NCBI GenBank assembly: GCA_049517655.1
Contig: JBEKRQ010000001.1
Location: forward strand, 434,001-498,000
Direction of reading: 5' to 3'
DNA from: UBA11358 sp049517655
GTDB lineage: Bacteria > Verrucomicrobiota > Verrucomicrobiia > Limisphaerales > UBA11358
DNA length: 64,000 bases
Part shown: positions 15,513-22,733 of the stretch, piece after piece
How the letters are laid out: each line of letters begins with the position of its first letter
Position numbering within the stretch: position 1 is the stretch's first letter
Made by a program: the position numbers and the translations under genes
Notes under the pieces: model-generated
What the model was told of the DNA's origin: nothing
The model's input: the letters and a program-made list of their open reading frames with translations, nothing else
Databases searched by the model: none

Positions 15513-15845
15513 CAGCCTATCTAGGTGTTAGGCGGCATAGTGCAAATCAACGTAGCGGCGGTGCCCACAGCTCCCCATATCACTCCAGCAAAGCCGTGAA
15601 ATGGTCACCAAGCAACGTCAGTGAATGGTAAATTGTCCGCATCGTGTCCACCGGATGATCCATGTGCCTCACTACACACCACACAGGCCCGAAACTCAAA
15701 ACATAGATGAGGAATACAATAGCACTCCAAGTTGCGACCCGTAACACTCGGCGCGGGTGCTTGGCAAACCCAACTGAAGTTCCTGTCTTCATGGTGTGTC
15801 GGATGCCGCCTAACAGATAATAGACGGCGCATTTTACAGCCTATC
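15513..15845 (-). mobile_element. Integron-like cassette, locus 1
   Basis: A small minus-strand gene sits between GTTAGGC (15527-15533) and GCCTAAC (15808-15814). Outside each core is the box CAGCCTATC (15513-15521 and 15837-15845), at 5 and 22 nt. Read with the gene, this is GATAGGCTG-N22-GTTAGGC-ATG...stop-GCCTAAC-N5-GATAGGCTG, the R'' L'' / L' R' order of attC halves. AGATA and TATCT inside the site can pair next to the core stem. The outermost core of each half-site is missing or degenerate. No integrase is present. Confidence 0.6.
15580..15792 (-). CDS. Cassette ORF 1: small membrane protein
   Basis: 70 residues, starting 15 nt inside the GTTAGGC core, as genes in integron cassettes do. 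It has a short basic N-terminus, one transmembrane helix (about 20-42, 'WSAIVFLIYVLSFGPVWCVV') and a polar C-terminus. No family recognised. The three other cassette ORFs in the window also open within 50 nt of the same core. Confidence 0.5.
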   Translation of the reverse strand: MKTGTSVGFAKHPRRVLRVATWSAIVFLIYVLSFGPVWCVVRHMDHPVDTMRTIYHSLTLLGDHFTALLE

Positions 15846-16064
15846 TATAGCAGTTCACATTATCATTGGCACAAACAGGTTCATGAGGAAATCTCGAGGA
15901 CAGTTCGTCCTCGTGCAAAGCGCCAGGGGACTGGCGCACTCCAAAACGCTTCGCGTATTTGAGGAATCATCGTGTTACGCGCAGCGTCTTGGACTGCGGC
16001 GGCCCTCCGCCGCTTTTCCCGGAGGCACATCAAACTGTGCCAATGTTAACTGAAACTGCTATAG
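15845..16064 (+). mobile_element. MITE-like element with imperfect terminal inverted repeats
   Basis: The left end (CTATAGCAGTT...CATTGGCAC, 15845-15872) and right end (16037-16064) are inverted repeats. TA or CTATAG is duplicated at the borders. The interior contains two hairpins (GCGCCAG.GGACTGGCGC and GGCGGCCCTCCGCCGC) and is non-coding. The sequence flanking both borders, when joined, matches the intact flank at cassette locus 2 (CAGCCTRTCT...TTTCATGGTT), which shows insertion into that site. A second copy lies before lpxC. Confidence 0.7.
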
Positions 16065-16130
16065 TTTCATGGTTTTGACTTTGCCCCCGGCGAAAATGTT
16101 TGTTCAGAACTATCACGAGAATGTCTTTCG

Positions 16131-16206
16131 GGTAGGGCGGTTTCTCCGAAACCGCCGGTCGAAGTTCGACTTCCCCATTCGGCGTGCTCGGAGAGCTTGC
16201 CCTACC
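16131..16206. repeat. REP-like hairpin element downstream of hemC
   Basis: Bounded by GGTAGGGC and GCCCTACC, with internal palindromes GGCGGTTTC/GAAACCGCC and GTCGAA/TTCGAC. It begins 3 nt after the hemC stop (minus strand). A related element occupies the same position after cutA (61900-61958). 16065-16130 holds nothing recognisable. Confidence 0.7.
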
Positions 16207-16209
16207 AAT

Positions 16210-17247
16210 TTATTTCAACTGCGCCGCCAATTCCTCGCCTAACGCCGCCGCTTCCGTCAACGGGCGTTTCCCTTCTCCTCGTTTGTGCATTCCATCGCGA
16301 AATGATGCCGCGCGCATGAAGATTTTGTCGCCAACTACTTCCGCGTAGGCGGCCACGGGGCTTTGGCAGCCACCGCCCATTGCTCGCAAAAACGCGCGCT
16401 CCGCCGTCACGCACTGGAATGTGTTGAAATGATTCAGCCGCTCGCAAATTTTCGCAATGCGCTCGTCATCCGCGCGAATTTCAATGCCAATCGCGCCCTG
16501 ACCGACGCATGGCAGCATCACGTCCAAATCCAAAACTGTTGCCAGTAAACCGTCCAGCACCGCGTCGCCTTCGAGTTTGCCTTCGGGCGTGATGCTAAAA
16601 TTGAGCCGTGTCAGACCGGCCAGCGCGAGCACCGTTGCGTCCAATTCTTCGCGCTCGGCGACTTTTTGCATTCGCGTGGTGATGTTGCCGCGAATTTCCA
16701 CGACGTTCAAATCCGGTCGTGCCGCGAGCAGTTGCATTTTGCGTCGCGTGCTGTTCGTGGCGATGGTCGCTTTTGCCGGAAGGTTTTTCAGCGTCGTGTG
16801 CGGTTTAAGGCCGCGCAACGCCGATTGGCCGGGAGACCATTCAGTGGAATTTGCGATTTGCGATTTGCGATTTGCGATTGCTTCAGCATCCCGGTAGATG
16901 AGCACATCGCGGACATCGGCGCGTTTGGGCATGGCGGCGAGTTTCAGTCCGGCGGGCAAATCTGTCGGTAAATCCTTCAAACTGTGCACAGCGAGGTCAG
17001 CCTGGCCTTTGACGAGTGCGACTTCGAGTTCCTTCGTGAACAAACCTTTCGGTAAACTGACACCCTTTTTCGCCAGTGAGGCGGCTTGCAATTTATCGCC
17101 GGTGGTTTTGATGATTTTGAGTTGGAACCGCAATTTCGGGAATACGGCGCGGCATTGTCCGGCTATCAGATTGGCTTGAGCGAGCGCGAGTGCGCTGCCG
17201 CGCGTGGCGATGATGATTGGACGTTCAACGGCCATTTTTTTAGCCAC
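16210..17247 (-). CDS. hemC: Porphobilinogen deaminase
   Basis: 345 residues. Polymerises four porphobilinogens to hydroxymethylbilane. Seen: 'IIIATRGSALALAQ', 'FTKELEVAL', the substrate/cofactor region 'AVHSLKDLPT' and the dipyrromethane-cofactor Cys294 in 'GGGCQSPVAAYA'. Compared with the usual ~310 residues there is an insertion of about 30 residues (roughly 122-155) between 'DVLIYRD' and 'LPAKATIAT', part of which is encoded by a 7-bp tandem repeat. It follows hemA on the same strand, with a hairpin repeat between them. Start at 17247 or Met5 (17235). Confidence 0.96.
   Translation of the reverse strand: MAKKMAVERPIIIATRGSALALAQANLIAGQCRAVFPKLRFQLKIIKTTGDKLQAASLAKKGVSLPKGLFTKELEVALVKGQADLAVHSLKDLPTDLPAGLKLAAMPKRADVRDVLIYRDAEAIANRKSQIANSTEWSPGQSALRGLKPHTTLKNLPAKATIATNSTRRKMQLLAARPDLNVVEIRGNITTRMQKVAEREELDATVLALAGLTRLNFSITPEGKLEGDAVLDGLLATVLDLDVMLPCVGQGAIGIEIRADDERIAKICERLNHFNTFQCVTAERAFLRAMGGGCQSPVAAYAEVVGDKIFMRAASFRDGMHKRGEGKRPLTEAAALGEELAAQLK
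16851..16880 (-). repeat. Heptamer tandem repeat inside hemC
   Basis: Four exact copies of TTGCGAT on the + strand (AATCGCA in coding sense) lie within the in-frame insertion of hemC, encoding 'IANRKSQIAN'. Confidence 0.85.
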
Positions 17248-17347
17248 AGATGAACACAGATAAACACAGATGAAAAGATTAACAAATTTTGTCAGAGTTT
17301 TGCCGTCACCATTTTTAATCCGTGTCCATCTGTGCTTATCTGTGGCT
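17242..17347. repeat. Long inverted repeat between hemC and hemA (CACAGAT family)
   Basis: Left arm AGCCACAGATGAACACAGAT (17242 on) and right arm ending ATCTGTGGCT (to 17347) can form a long imperfect hairpin. The right arm encodes the last residues of HemA. Related hairpins lie at 51852-52004 and 60104-60193. Confidence 0.8.
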
Positions 17348-18407
17348 GAATGTTTTTCGCTTCAAGCAGTGTCTTCACTTTCTCGGCGATGATTTGTTCG
17401 CAACGGGCGATTTCCTCCCTGCGCTGTTTCAGGTAGTCGTCAGCAATGGCTTGAAGGTCGTCGATGTTGTAAAGATAAACGTTCTCCAGAAAATTCACTT
17501 CGGGATCAATGTCGCGCGGCACGGCGATGTCAATGAGCAGCAGCGGTCGATGCTTGCGCGCCTTCATCAACGGTTCGAGTTTTACGCGGTTGAGAATGTG
17601 ATGTGGCGCGGATGTGCTACTGATGGCGATGTCAATTTTTTCAAATTCCGCCGCCCAATTGTCGAATGGAACGGCGCGTCCGCCGAGTTCGTTCGCCAAT
17701 GCCACCGCGCGGTCATGTGAACGATTTGCCACGATAATGCTGCGCGCACCGCGGGAGAGCAGGGCGCGGGCGGTTTTTTCGCTCGTGTCGCCGGCGCCGA
17801 TAACGAGCACTTCGCGATCGTGCAGCAAACCAAAAATTTTCTCTGCGAGTTCAACCGCGACGGACGCCACGGAAACACTGCCGCGCTGGATGTTCGTCTG
17901 ACTGCGAATGTGCTTGGCGACGTGAAATGCGCGTTGAAATACCCTGTTCAACCACGCGCCGGTGTGGCCGTGGCGATGCGCGAGCGCGTAAGCCTGCTTG
18001 AGCTGGCCGAGGATTTCCGTTTCACCGAGCACCATTGAGTCGAGCCCGCACGCGACTCGAAAAAGATGGTGCAGACTTTGCGGCCCGGCGAGCGTGTAAA
18101 ATTCATCGCCAGGCACAGCTTTCGGAGGGCGGAGCTCTGCGACGCCCAAATTGTCCGGCTCGCCAGCAGTCTCGCCCCATCTTAAGAGAAATTGTTTTAA
18201 TTCGGCGAACGCTTTGGCGGGTTCAAGCGAGGTTGCGGCGTAAATTTCCACGCGATTGCACGTTGAAAGAATGACCGTTTCACCAGCGACACCGGATTCG
18301 CGCAATGACTTGAGCGCGCCGGGAATTTTCGCGTCAGCAAAGGCGAACCGCTCCCGCAATTCGACGGGCGACGAACGGTGGCTCAGGCCGATGACGACGA
18401 TGTTCAT
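17292..18407 (-). CDS. hemA: Glutamyl-tRNA reductase
   Basis: 371 residues from ATG 18407 ('MNIVVIGLSHRSSPVELRER'); a longer frame to 18551 lies inside the upstream gene. Reduces glutamyl-tRNA-Glu to glutamate-1-semialdehyde, the first step of C5 haem synthesis. Cys50 in 'LSTCNRVEIY' is the thioester nucleophile. 'VLVIGAGDTSEKTARAL' is the NADPH-binding turn, and a C-terminal helical dimerisation domain follows. ATG overlaps the TGA of the HemX-like gene (ATGA), indicating coupling. The last ~12 residues come from the inverted repeat described separately and are unlikely to be conserved. Confidence 0.96.
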   Translation of the reverse strand: MNIVVIGLSHRSSPVELRERFAFADAKIPGALKSLRESGVAGETVILSTCNRVEIYAATSLEPAKAFAELKQFLLRWGETAGEPDNLGVAELRPPKAVPGDEFYTLAGPQSLHHLFRVACGLDSMVLGETEILGQLKQAYALAHRHGHTGAWLNRVFQRAFHVAKHIRSQTNIQRGSVSVASVAVELAEKIFGLLHDREVLVIGAGDTSEKTARALLSRGARSIIVANRSHDRAVALANELGGRAVPFDNWAAEFEKIDIAISSTSAPHHILNRVKLEPLMKARKHRPLLLIDIAVPRDIDPEVNFLENVYLYNIDDLQAIADDYLKQRREEIARCEQIIAEKVKTLLEAKNIQPQISTDGHGLKMVTAKL

Positions 18408-19267
18408 GGCTGGTGAACGGGTGAGAGCAGCAGAAATCCCCAAAACGTGAGCAAAATGAAAACGAAACTGGCGACCATGCCCCATGCGAATCGCCGGCCG
18501 CCCTGACCAAACCGCCAGCGCGCCATCAGCAGGCCGAAATAAAACACCCAAATAAAAATAAGATAAGTCACAAGCGGTTCCCTGTAAAAATAGAACGGGT
18601 CATTTTTGAAATTGAACGGCGCATACGCGCCATTTTTTTGCTTGATTTCAATCAGCTTCAAACCGATTGCGAGCCCGGTCGCGAGCAAGAAAAGGCCGCC
18701 GATTACAAGCCCGTTCATCACGCGCTCGAGCCGTTGAATCGGCGGGAGCAGTGAAAAAAACGCGCGCAGTTTGTGAAATTTCAAATCGTGTTCTTCAGTT
18801 AAAAACATCAAGGCGGCGACGGCGCTTAATCCGAACGCGCCGTATGCCAGGAGAATCAAGGTGGCATGCAAACTCGTTAATACGCTGGAAAATTGCGGTT
18901 TTAATTCATGTGGCAGGTCGAGCGCAGGCATGAGCGCGAAAACGCCGATGGCGAACAGAACCGGCGACGCAAATGCGCCGAGAAATCGCAATCGCGGCAG
19001 CAGGCCGATGACGAGGTAGGCGGCGACAATAGTCCATGCGATGAACGTGGTGGCTTCGTAAAGATTATTGACGGGGCAATGACCAAAGCGCAGGCCGCGA
19101 TAAAACATCGCAACTGTGTGCAGCGCGAACGCAGCGAGCAGCAGGAGATAATTCACGCGATCATCCTTGCGAAAACCCATTCGCCAGAGGAAAACCGAAT
19201 ACACCGTGCTCAAACCGTAAATGGCGACGGCGAGCAAAAAGAAATGCCGGTCAGTGAACCAAACCAC
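18404..19267 (-). CDS. HemX/CcsA-like cytochrome c assembly family membrane protein
   Basis: 287 residues with about eight transmembrane helices, beginning 'MVWFTDRHFFLLAVAIYGLSTVY'. It has the CcsA-family core 'GHCPVNNLYEATTFIAW' and 'SLHATLILLAYGAFGLSAVAALMFL', but the tryptophan-rich WxWD haem-handling loop of true CcsA is not seen. Position directly before hemA with a 4-bp overlap matches hemX of the Bacillus hemAXCDBL operon, where HemX limits HemA level. Haem-pathway control is therefore a reasonable inference; a role in cytochrome c maturation remains possible. Confidence 0.85.
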   Translation of the reverse strand: MVWFTDRHFFLLAVAIYGLSTVYSVFLWRMGFRKDDRVNYLLLLAAFALHTVAMFYRGLRFGHCPVNNLYEATTFIAWTIVAAYLVIGLLPRLRFLGAFASPVLFAIGVFALMPALDLPHELKPQFSSVLTSLHATLILLAYGAFGLSAVAALMFLTEEHDLKFHKLRAFFSLLPPIQRLERVMNGLVIGGLFLLATGLAIGLKLIEIKQKNGAYAPFNFKNDPFYFYREPLVTYLIFIWVFYFGLLMARWRFGQGGRRFAWGMVASFVFILLTFWGFLLLSPVHQP

Positions 19268-19380
19268 AAGGGTAGGTTAAACGCGGGAATGAACCGTGCA
19301 AGCGGCAAGTAAAAACTGAATCCAACCCTTGTAATTCAAAGGCAGTACTTTTATTCTCCGGCAAACACGCATCATACGAC

Positions 19381-20601
19381 ATGAGTTACACTGTTGATTA
19401 TCTCCAATCCGAAAGTGTTGCTTCACAAGGGCCTGAAGTCATCGTGCTGGTCAACTGCATGGTGCAGGACGCCATCAAACTCGGCGCGAGCGATCTGCAC
19501 ATTGAGCCGTGGGAAAACGCCATCGCGGTGCGCGCGCGCGTCAACGGCGTGCTGCTCGAAGTGGCGCACCTGCAGCTGGAGTTGTTGGACAAGATTTCCG
19601 CGCGCTTCAAAGTCATGTCCAACTTGGTGACCTACCAGTCAGGAATACCGCAGGATGGCACGGCAATGGGCGGACCGGAATTGGACGACGTGCAATTGCG
19701 CATCTCGATTTTTCCCACAACCCGCGGCGAAAAAATTGTTGCGCGGCTGTTTGACCCGCGCGACCGGCGTTTTGATTTGAACACGCTCGGTTTTGACGAT
19801 TCGACGCAGCAAGGGCTGTTGCGCCTGCTCAAACGACCGGGCGGTCTGATGCTGTTCACCGGACCGGTTGGTTCGGGCAAGACGAGCACGATGTATTCGT
19901 CGCTCTGCCACATCATGCAGCGCGACGGCACGAGCATTAGCATTAGCACGGTGGAAGATCCGGTGGAATTCAATCTGCCGATGGTCAGCCAGACACAGAT
20001 CAATCCTGCGCAGGAGTTCACTTATGCCGTCGCCCTTCGGAGCATCCTGCGGCAGGACCCGCAGGTGGTCATGGTGGGCGAGATTCGCGACCCGGAGACC
20101 GCTGCCATCGCGGTGCAGGCCGGCCTGACGGGACATTTGGTCCTTAGCACGATTCACTCCGGCGTCTCGGCGGGCGCCTTCACACGGTTGATCAACATGG
20201 AGATCGAGCCGTTCATGCTGTCGTCGAGCGTTCTTGGCGTGATGGGAATGCGGCTGATACGGCGCAATTGTCAGGATTGTTTGCAACCGTATGATCCGGA
20301 ACCAAGCCAGCTCAAAATTATTCCTGAAGCGTTGCTGCCGGAGGCGCAATTCCGTCGCGGCACCGGTTGCGAGCATTGCCACAATACTGGTTTCTCCGGT
20401 CGCATGCCCGTGACGGAATTGCTGGTCGTGGATGAACCCTTCCGCGAAGCTGTCTTGAAGAAAATGCCCACGTCCGCGCTGGAGGAAATTGCCATCAAGC
20501 AAGGCATGAGGACACTTTTGCAAAACGGACTTCAACGCGTTGCCGATGGACAAACCCCATTGGAGGAAATGGTCCGCGTGCTGGCGGCGGATTTGATTTA
20601 G
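19381..20601 (+). CDS. GspE/PilB-family secretion or pilus ATPase
   Basis: 406-residue hexameric traffic ATPase. N-terminal domain 'ASDLHIEPWENAIAVRARVNG' (36-56); Walker A GPVGSGKTST (161-170); Asp box 'VEDPVEF' (191-197); Walker B/His region 'VVMVGEIRDPETA' (229-241) and 'GHLVLSTIHS'. A CxxC...CxxC zinc tetrad (Cys297, Cys300, Cys330, Cys333) marks GspE/PilB rather than PilT. The N1 (MshEN) domain is absent, so it is a short version of the family. It stands alone, divergent from the hem operon, so its partner system is not visible here. Confidence 0.93.
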   Translation: MSYTVDYLQSESVASQGPEVIVLVNCMVQDAIKLGASDLHIEPWENAIAVRARVNGVLLEVAHLQLELLDKISARFKVMSNLVTYQSGIPQDGTAMGGPELDDVQLRISIFPTTRGEKIVARLFDPRDRRFDLNTLGFDDSTQQGLLRLLKRPGGLMLFTGPVGSGKTSTMYSSLCHIMQRDGTSISISTVEDPVEFNLPMVSQTQINPAQEFTYAVALRSILRQDPQVVMVGEIRDPETAAIAVQAGLTGHLVLSTIHSGVSAGAFTRLINMEIEPFMLSSSVLGVMGMRLIRRNCQDCLQPYDPEPSQLKIIPEALLPEAQFRRGTGCEHCHNTGFSGRMPVTELLVVDEPFREAVLKKMPTSALEEIAIKQGMRTLLQNGLQRVADGQTPLEEMVRVLAADLI

Positions 20602-20694
20602 CACGGCAATTCAGAAATGGATTGAACCGCAGCCTGTCTCGCCGAAATCCGATGAAGGCGGAAGACGCAAAGGCGCGGAGAAGGAAAAAATCTG

Positions 20695-21049
20695 CAGCCT
20701 ATCGATCCAAAGTTAGGCCGCACAAAGTTCATGGTCACTGTGGCAATAAAAGAGCGATTTCCTGAAAAATAGCTGAAATGCAAGCGGCGACAGCAGCCCA
20801 CTTGCTCCAGCGAGTTTGCTCTCTTGCGGTAGCTATAAAGCCTGAGTCCTTCTGGCCTTCAGACACCATGATTCTTGCGCTGGCAAACTCACCCGAATTA
20901 GTTACAGCAGGCTTTACACGCACAACGCTTGATTTATACCAAAGAAATGCGGCAACCAATGCGAATACCGCTGCTGCGAATGCGAGTAATAACTTTGCGG
21001 TTTTCATGTGTGCCTAACAATGAGTAGGCGGCATTATATGCAGCCTGTC
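20695..21049 (-). mobile_element. Integron-like cassette, locus 2
   Basis: Cores GTTAGGC (20712-20718) and GCCTAAC (21012-21018) flank a minus-strand small gene. The outer boxes are CAGCCTATC (20695-20703, 8 nt from the core) and CAGCCTGTC (21041-21049, 22 nt from the core). The 22-nt spacing is the same as at locus 1, and the sequence beyond the outer box (TTTCATGGTT) is also shared with locus 1. Confidence 0.6.
20735..21007 (-). CDS. Cassette ORF 2: small membrane protein
   Basis: 90 residues, with the ATG only 4 nt inside the GTTAGGC core. It has an N-terminal membrane or signal segment 'LLLAFAAAVFALVAAFLWY' (6-24), a polar centre 'SEGQKDSGFIATAREQTRW', and a second hydrophobic stretch at the C-terminus (70-88). 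I recognise no family. The stop lies 16 nt before the second core, so the gene fills the cassette as expected for integron cassettes. The region 20602-20694 upstream holds only repeat-like sequence. Confidence 0.5.
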   Translation of the reverse strand: MKTAKLLLAFAAAVFALVAAFLWYKSSVVRVKPAVTNSGEFASARIMVSEGQKDSGFIATAREQTRWSKWAAVAACISAIFQEIALLLPQ

Positions 21050-21119
21050 TCGTTTCATGGTTGGGACTTTATTCCTATAAGAATTATTTTCAATGGGAAT
21101 TTTGTTTGTAGCACGGTTT

Positions 21120-21292
21120 ATGGCAATTCATATTGTCATTGGCGCACAAAAGTTCATGCGGAAATCTGGCGGATATTTCGTCTTCTTGCAAAGCGCCAGA
21201 GGACTGGCGCACTCCAAAACGCTTCGCGTATTTCAGGAATCATCGTGCCGCGCGCAGCGTCTTGGACTGCGGCGGCCCTCCGCCGCTTCAGC
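21120..21292 (+). mobile_element. MITE-like element, second (right-truncated) copy
   Basis: From ATGGCAATTCATATTGTCATTGG onwards it follows the element at 15845-16064 base by base with scattered changes, including both internal hairpins, up to the GGCGGCCCTCCGCCGC stem. The right terminal repeat is missing. It ends about 50 bp before lpxC and so may hold or disturb the lpxC promoter. Confidence 0.65.
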
Positions 21293-21340
21293 AGCAAGTG
21301 CGACCTTGCCAACTGCGCCCGCGTTTTGTTTAATCCGTCC

Positions 21341-22675
21341 GTGCTGAATCAGCAGACTCTCAATCGGGCCGCGAGTTTTTCCGGCGTCGGCCTGCACAGC
21401 GGCAACCGGGTGAACATGACAATTTTGCCCGCACCCGCCAACAGCGGCATCCGTTTCCGCCGCGTTGACCTCGACGGCAAACCCGAAATCGAGGCGCGCG
21501 TGGAAAATGTCATCGAGACAAACCGTTCGACGACGCTCGTCAAAGGCAACGTGAAAATCCACACCGTCGAGCACGTGCTCGCGACGCTGGCGGGTTATGG
21601 GATTGATAATGCCATCATTGAATTGGACGGGAGCGAGCCCCCGATTGCCGACGGCAGTTCGCGCGAATTTTGCAAAATGATTCAGGCCGCAGGCATCGCG
21701 CCGCAGGCCGAAAAGCGCGAGTCGTTCACGCCCACCGAGCCGATTGAACTGGAAACGGGCGAAACGGTAATGACGCTATTTCCCGACGACGGTTTTAGAA
21801 TCACCTGCACGAGCGCGGACAAAAAAGGCCGGTTCACCCAGTTTTACAGCACGGAAATCACGCCGAAGACCTGGGAAAAAGAATTGGCGCACGCGCGGAC
21901 GTTTTGTTTTTACGAGGAAATCGAGCACCTCATCAAAAATAATTTGATCAAGGGCGGCAGTTTGGAGAACGCCATTGTCATCCGCGACGACGCGGTGCTG
22001 ACGACCGAGCCGATGCGGTATCCCGAGGAATTCGTGCGGCACAAGATGCTCGACATCGTCGGCGATTTGTCGCTGCTCGGACGGCCGATTCGCGGGCACC
22101 TGGTCGCAGTGAAACCGAGTCACACGGCGAATTGCGAATTTGTCCGGCGAATCATCGCACAGATGCAAAAGCCGTTGCGCGCCGCGCAAACGTTCGCGCC
22201 GCCGCCGGCGAAGGTTGCCGCGCCCGAACCGATGATTTCCGAAGACGGCGCGATGGACATTGAGCAAATCATGAAACTGCTGCCGCATCGTCCGCCGTTT
22301 TTAATGGTGGATCGGATTCTGAAAATGGACGGCAACAAAATCATCGGCGTCAAAAACGTCACGATGAACGAAGGGTATTTTCAGGGACATTTCCCGGGGC
22401 ATCCGATCATGCCGGGCGTGCTGCAACTCGAAGCCATCGCGCAGGTTGCCGGCCTTTTGATGATGAAACACGCTGAAACCGGACGGCAGCTTGCTTACTT
22501 CATGTCCGCTGAAAAAGTCAAATGGCGCAAACTGGTTGTGCCCGGTGACACACTGGTCGTTGAAGTTGAGCTCATGAAAACGCGCGGCAAAATCTGCAAG
22601 GCCAAAGGGATTTGCAAGGTCGGCGGTGAAATGGTGAGCGAAGCGGAAGTTACTTTCATGTTGCGCGGCGAATGA
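21341..22675 (+). CDS. lpxC-fabZ: Bifunctional UDP-3-O-acyl-GlcNAc deacetylase / 3-hydroxyacyl-ACP dehydratase
   Basis: 444 residues from GTG 21341. The frame continues 111 codons further upstream, but through the MITE and cassette flank, so that part is not protein. The LpxC part (1 to ~290) has 'ASFSGVGLHSG', zinc His78 in 'TVEHVLATLAGYGIDNA', a second metal site in 'HKMLDIVGDLSLLG', and 'SHTAN'. The FabZ part (from ~305) has 'LLPHRPPFLMVDR' and 'GHFPGHPIMPGVLQLEA'. The fusion couples the committed step of lipid A synthesis with fatty-acid dehydration. It is known in Bacteroidetes and relatives. lpxA follows after a four-helix-bundle gene. Confidence 0.95.
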   Translation: MLNQQTLNRAASFSGVGLHSGNRVNMTILPAPANSGIRFRRVDLDGKPEIEARVENVIETNRSTTLVKGNVKIHTVEHVLATLAGYGIDNAIIELDGSEPPIADGSSREFCKMIQAAGIAPQAEKRESFTPTEPIELETGETVMTLFPDDGFRITCTSADKKGRFTQFYSTEITPKTWEKELAHARTFCFYEEIEHLIKNNLIKGGSLENAIVIRDDAVLTTEPMRYPEEFVRHKMLDIVGDLSLLGRPIRGHLVAVKPSHTANCEFVRRIIAQMQKPLRAAQTFAPPPAKVAAPEPMISEDGAMDIEQIMKLLPHRPPFLMVDRILKMDGNKIIGVKNVTMNEGYFQGHFPGHPIMPGVLQLEAIAQVAGLLMMKHAETGRQLAYFMSAEKVKWRKLVVPGDTLVVEVELMKTRGKICKAKGICKVGGEMVSEAEVTFMLRGE

Positions 22676-22681
22676 GACAAT

Positions 22682-22711
22682 TGCGGATTGCAAATTGCGA
22701 AATGCGGATTG
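22682..22711 (+). repeat. Heptamer-like repeat before the four-helix-bundle gene
   Basis: Degenerate 7-bp units (GCGGATT, GCAAATT, GCGAAAT, GCGGATT), complementary to the AATCCGC units after the gene. Confidence 0.6.
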
Positions 22712-22733
22712 AACAGTGCAAAATATCATCGCC

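Noticed and set aside
16231..16245. GCCTAAC inside hemC as another cassette core
   Set aside because: No CAGCCTATC-type box near it and it is part of conserved coding sequence; chance match.
21008..21340. N-terminal extension of the lpxC frame
   Set aside because: Runs through the cassette flank and a MITE; family N-terminus is at GTG 21341.
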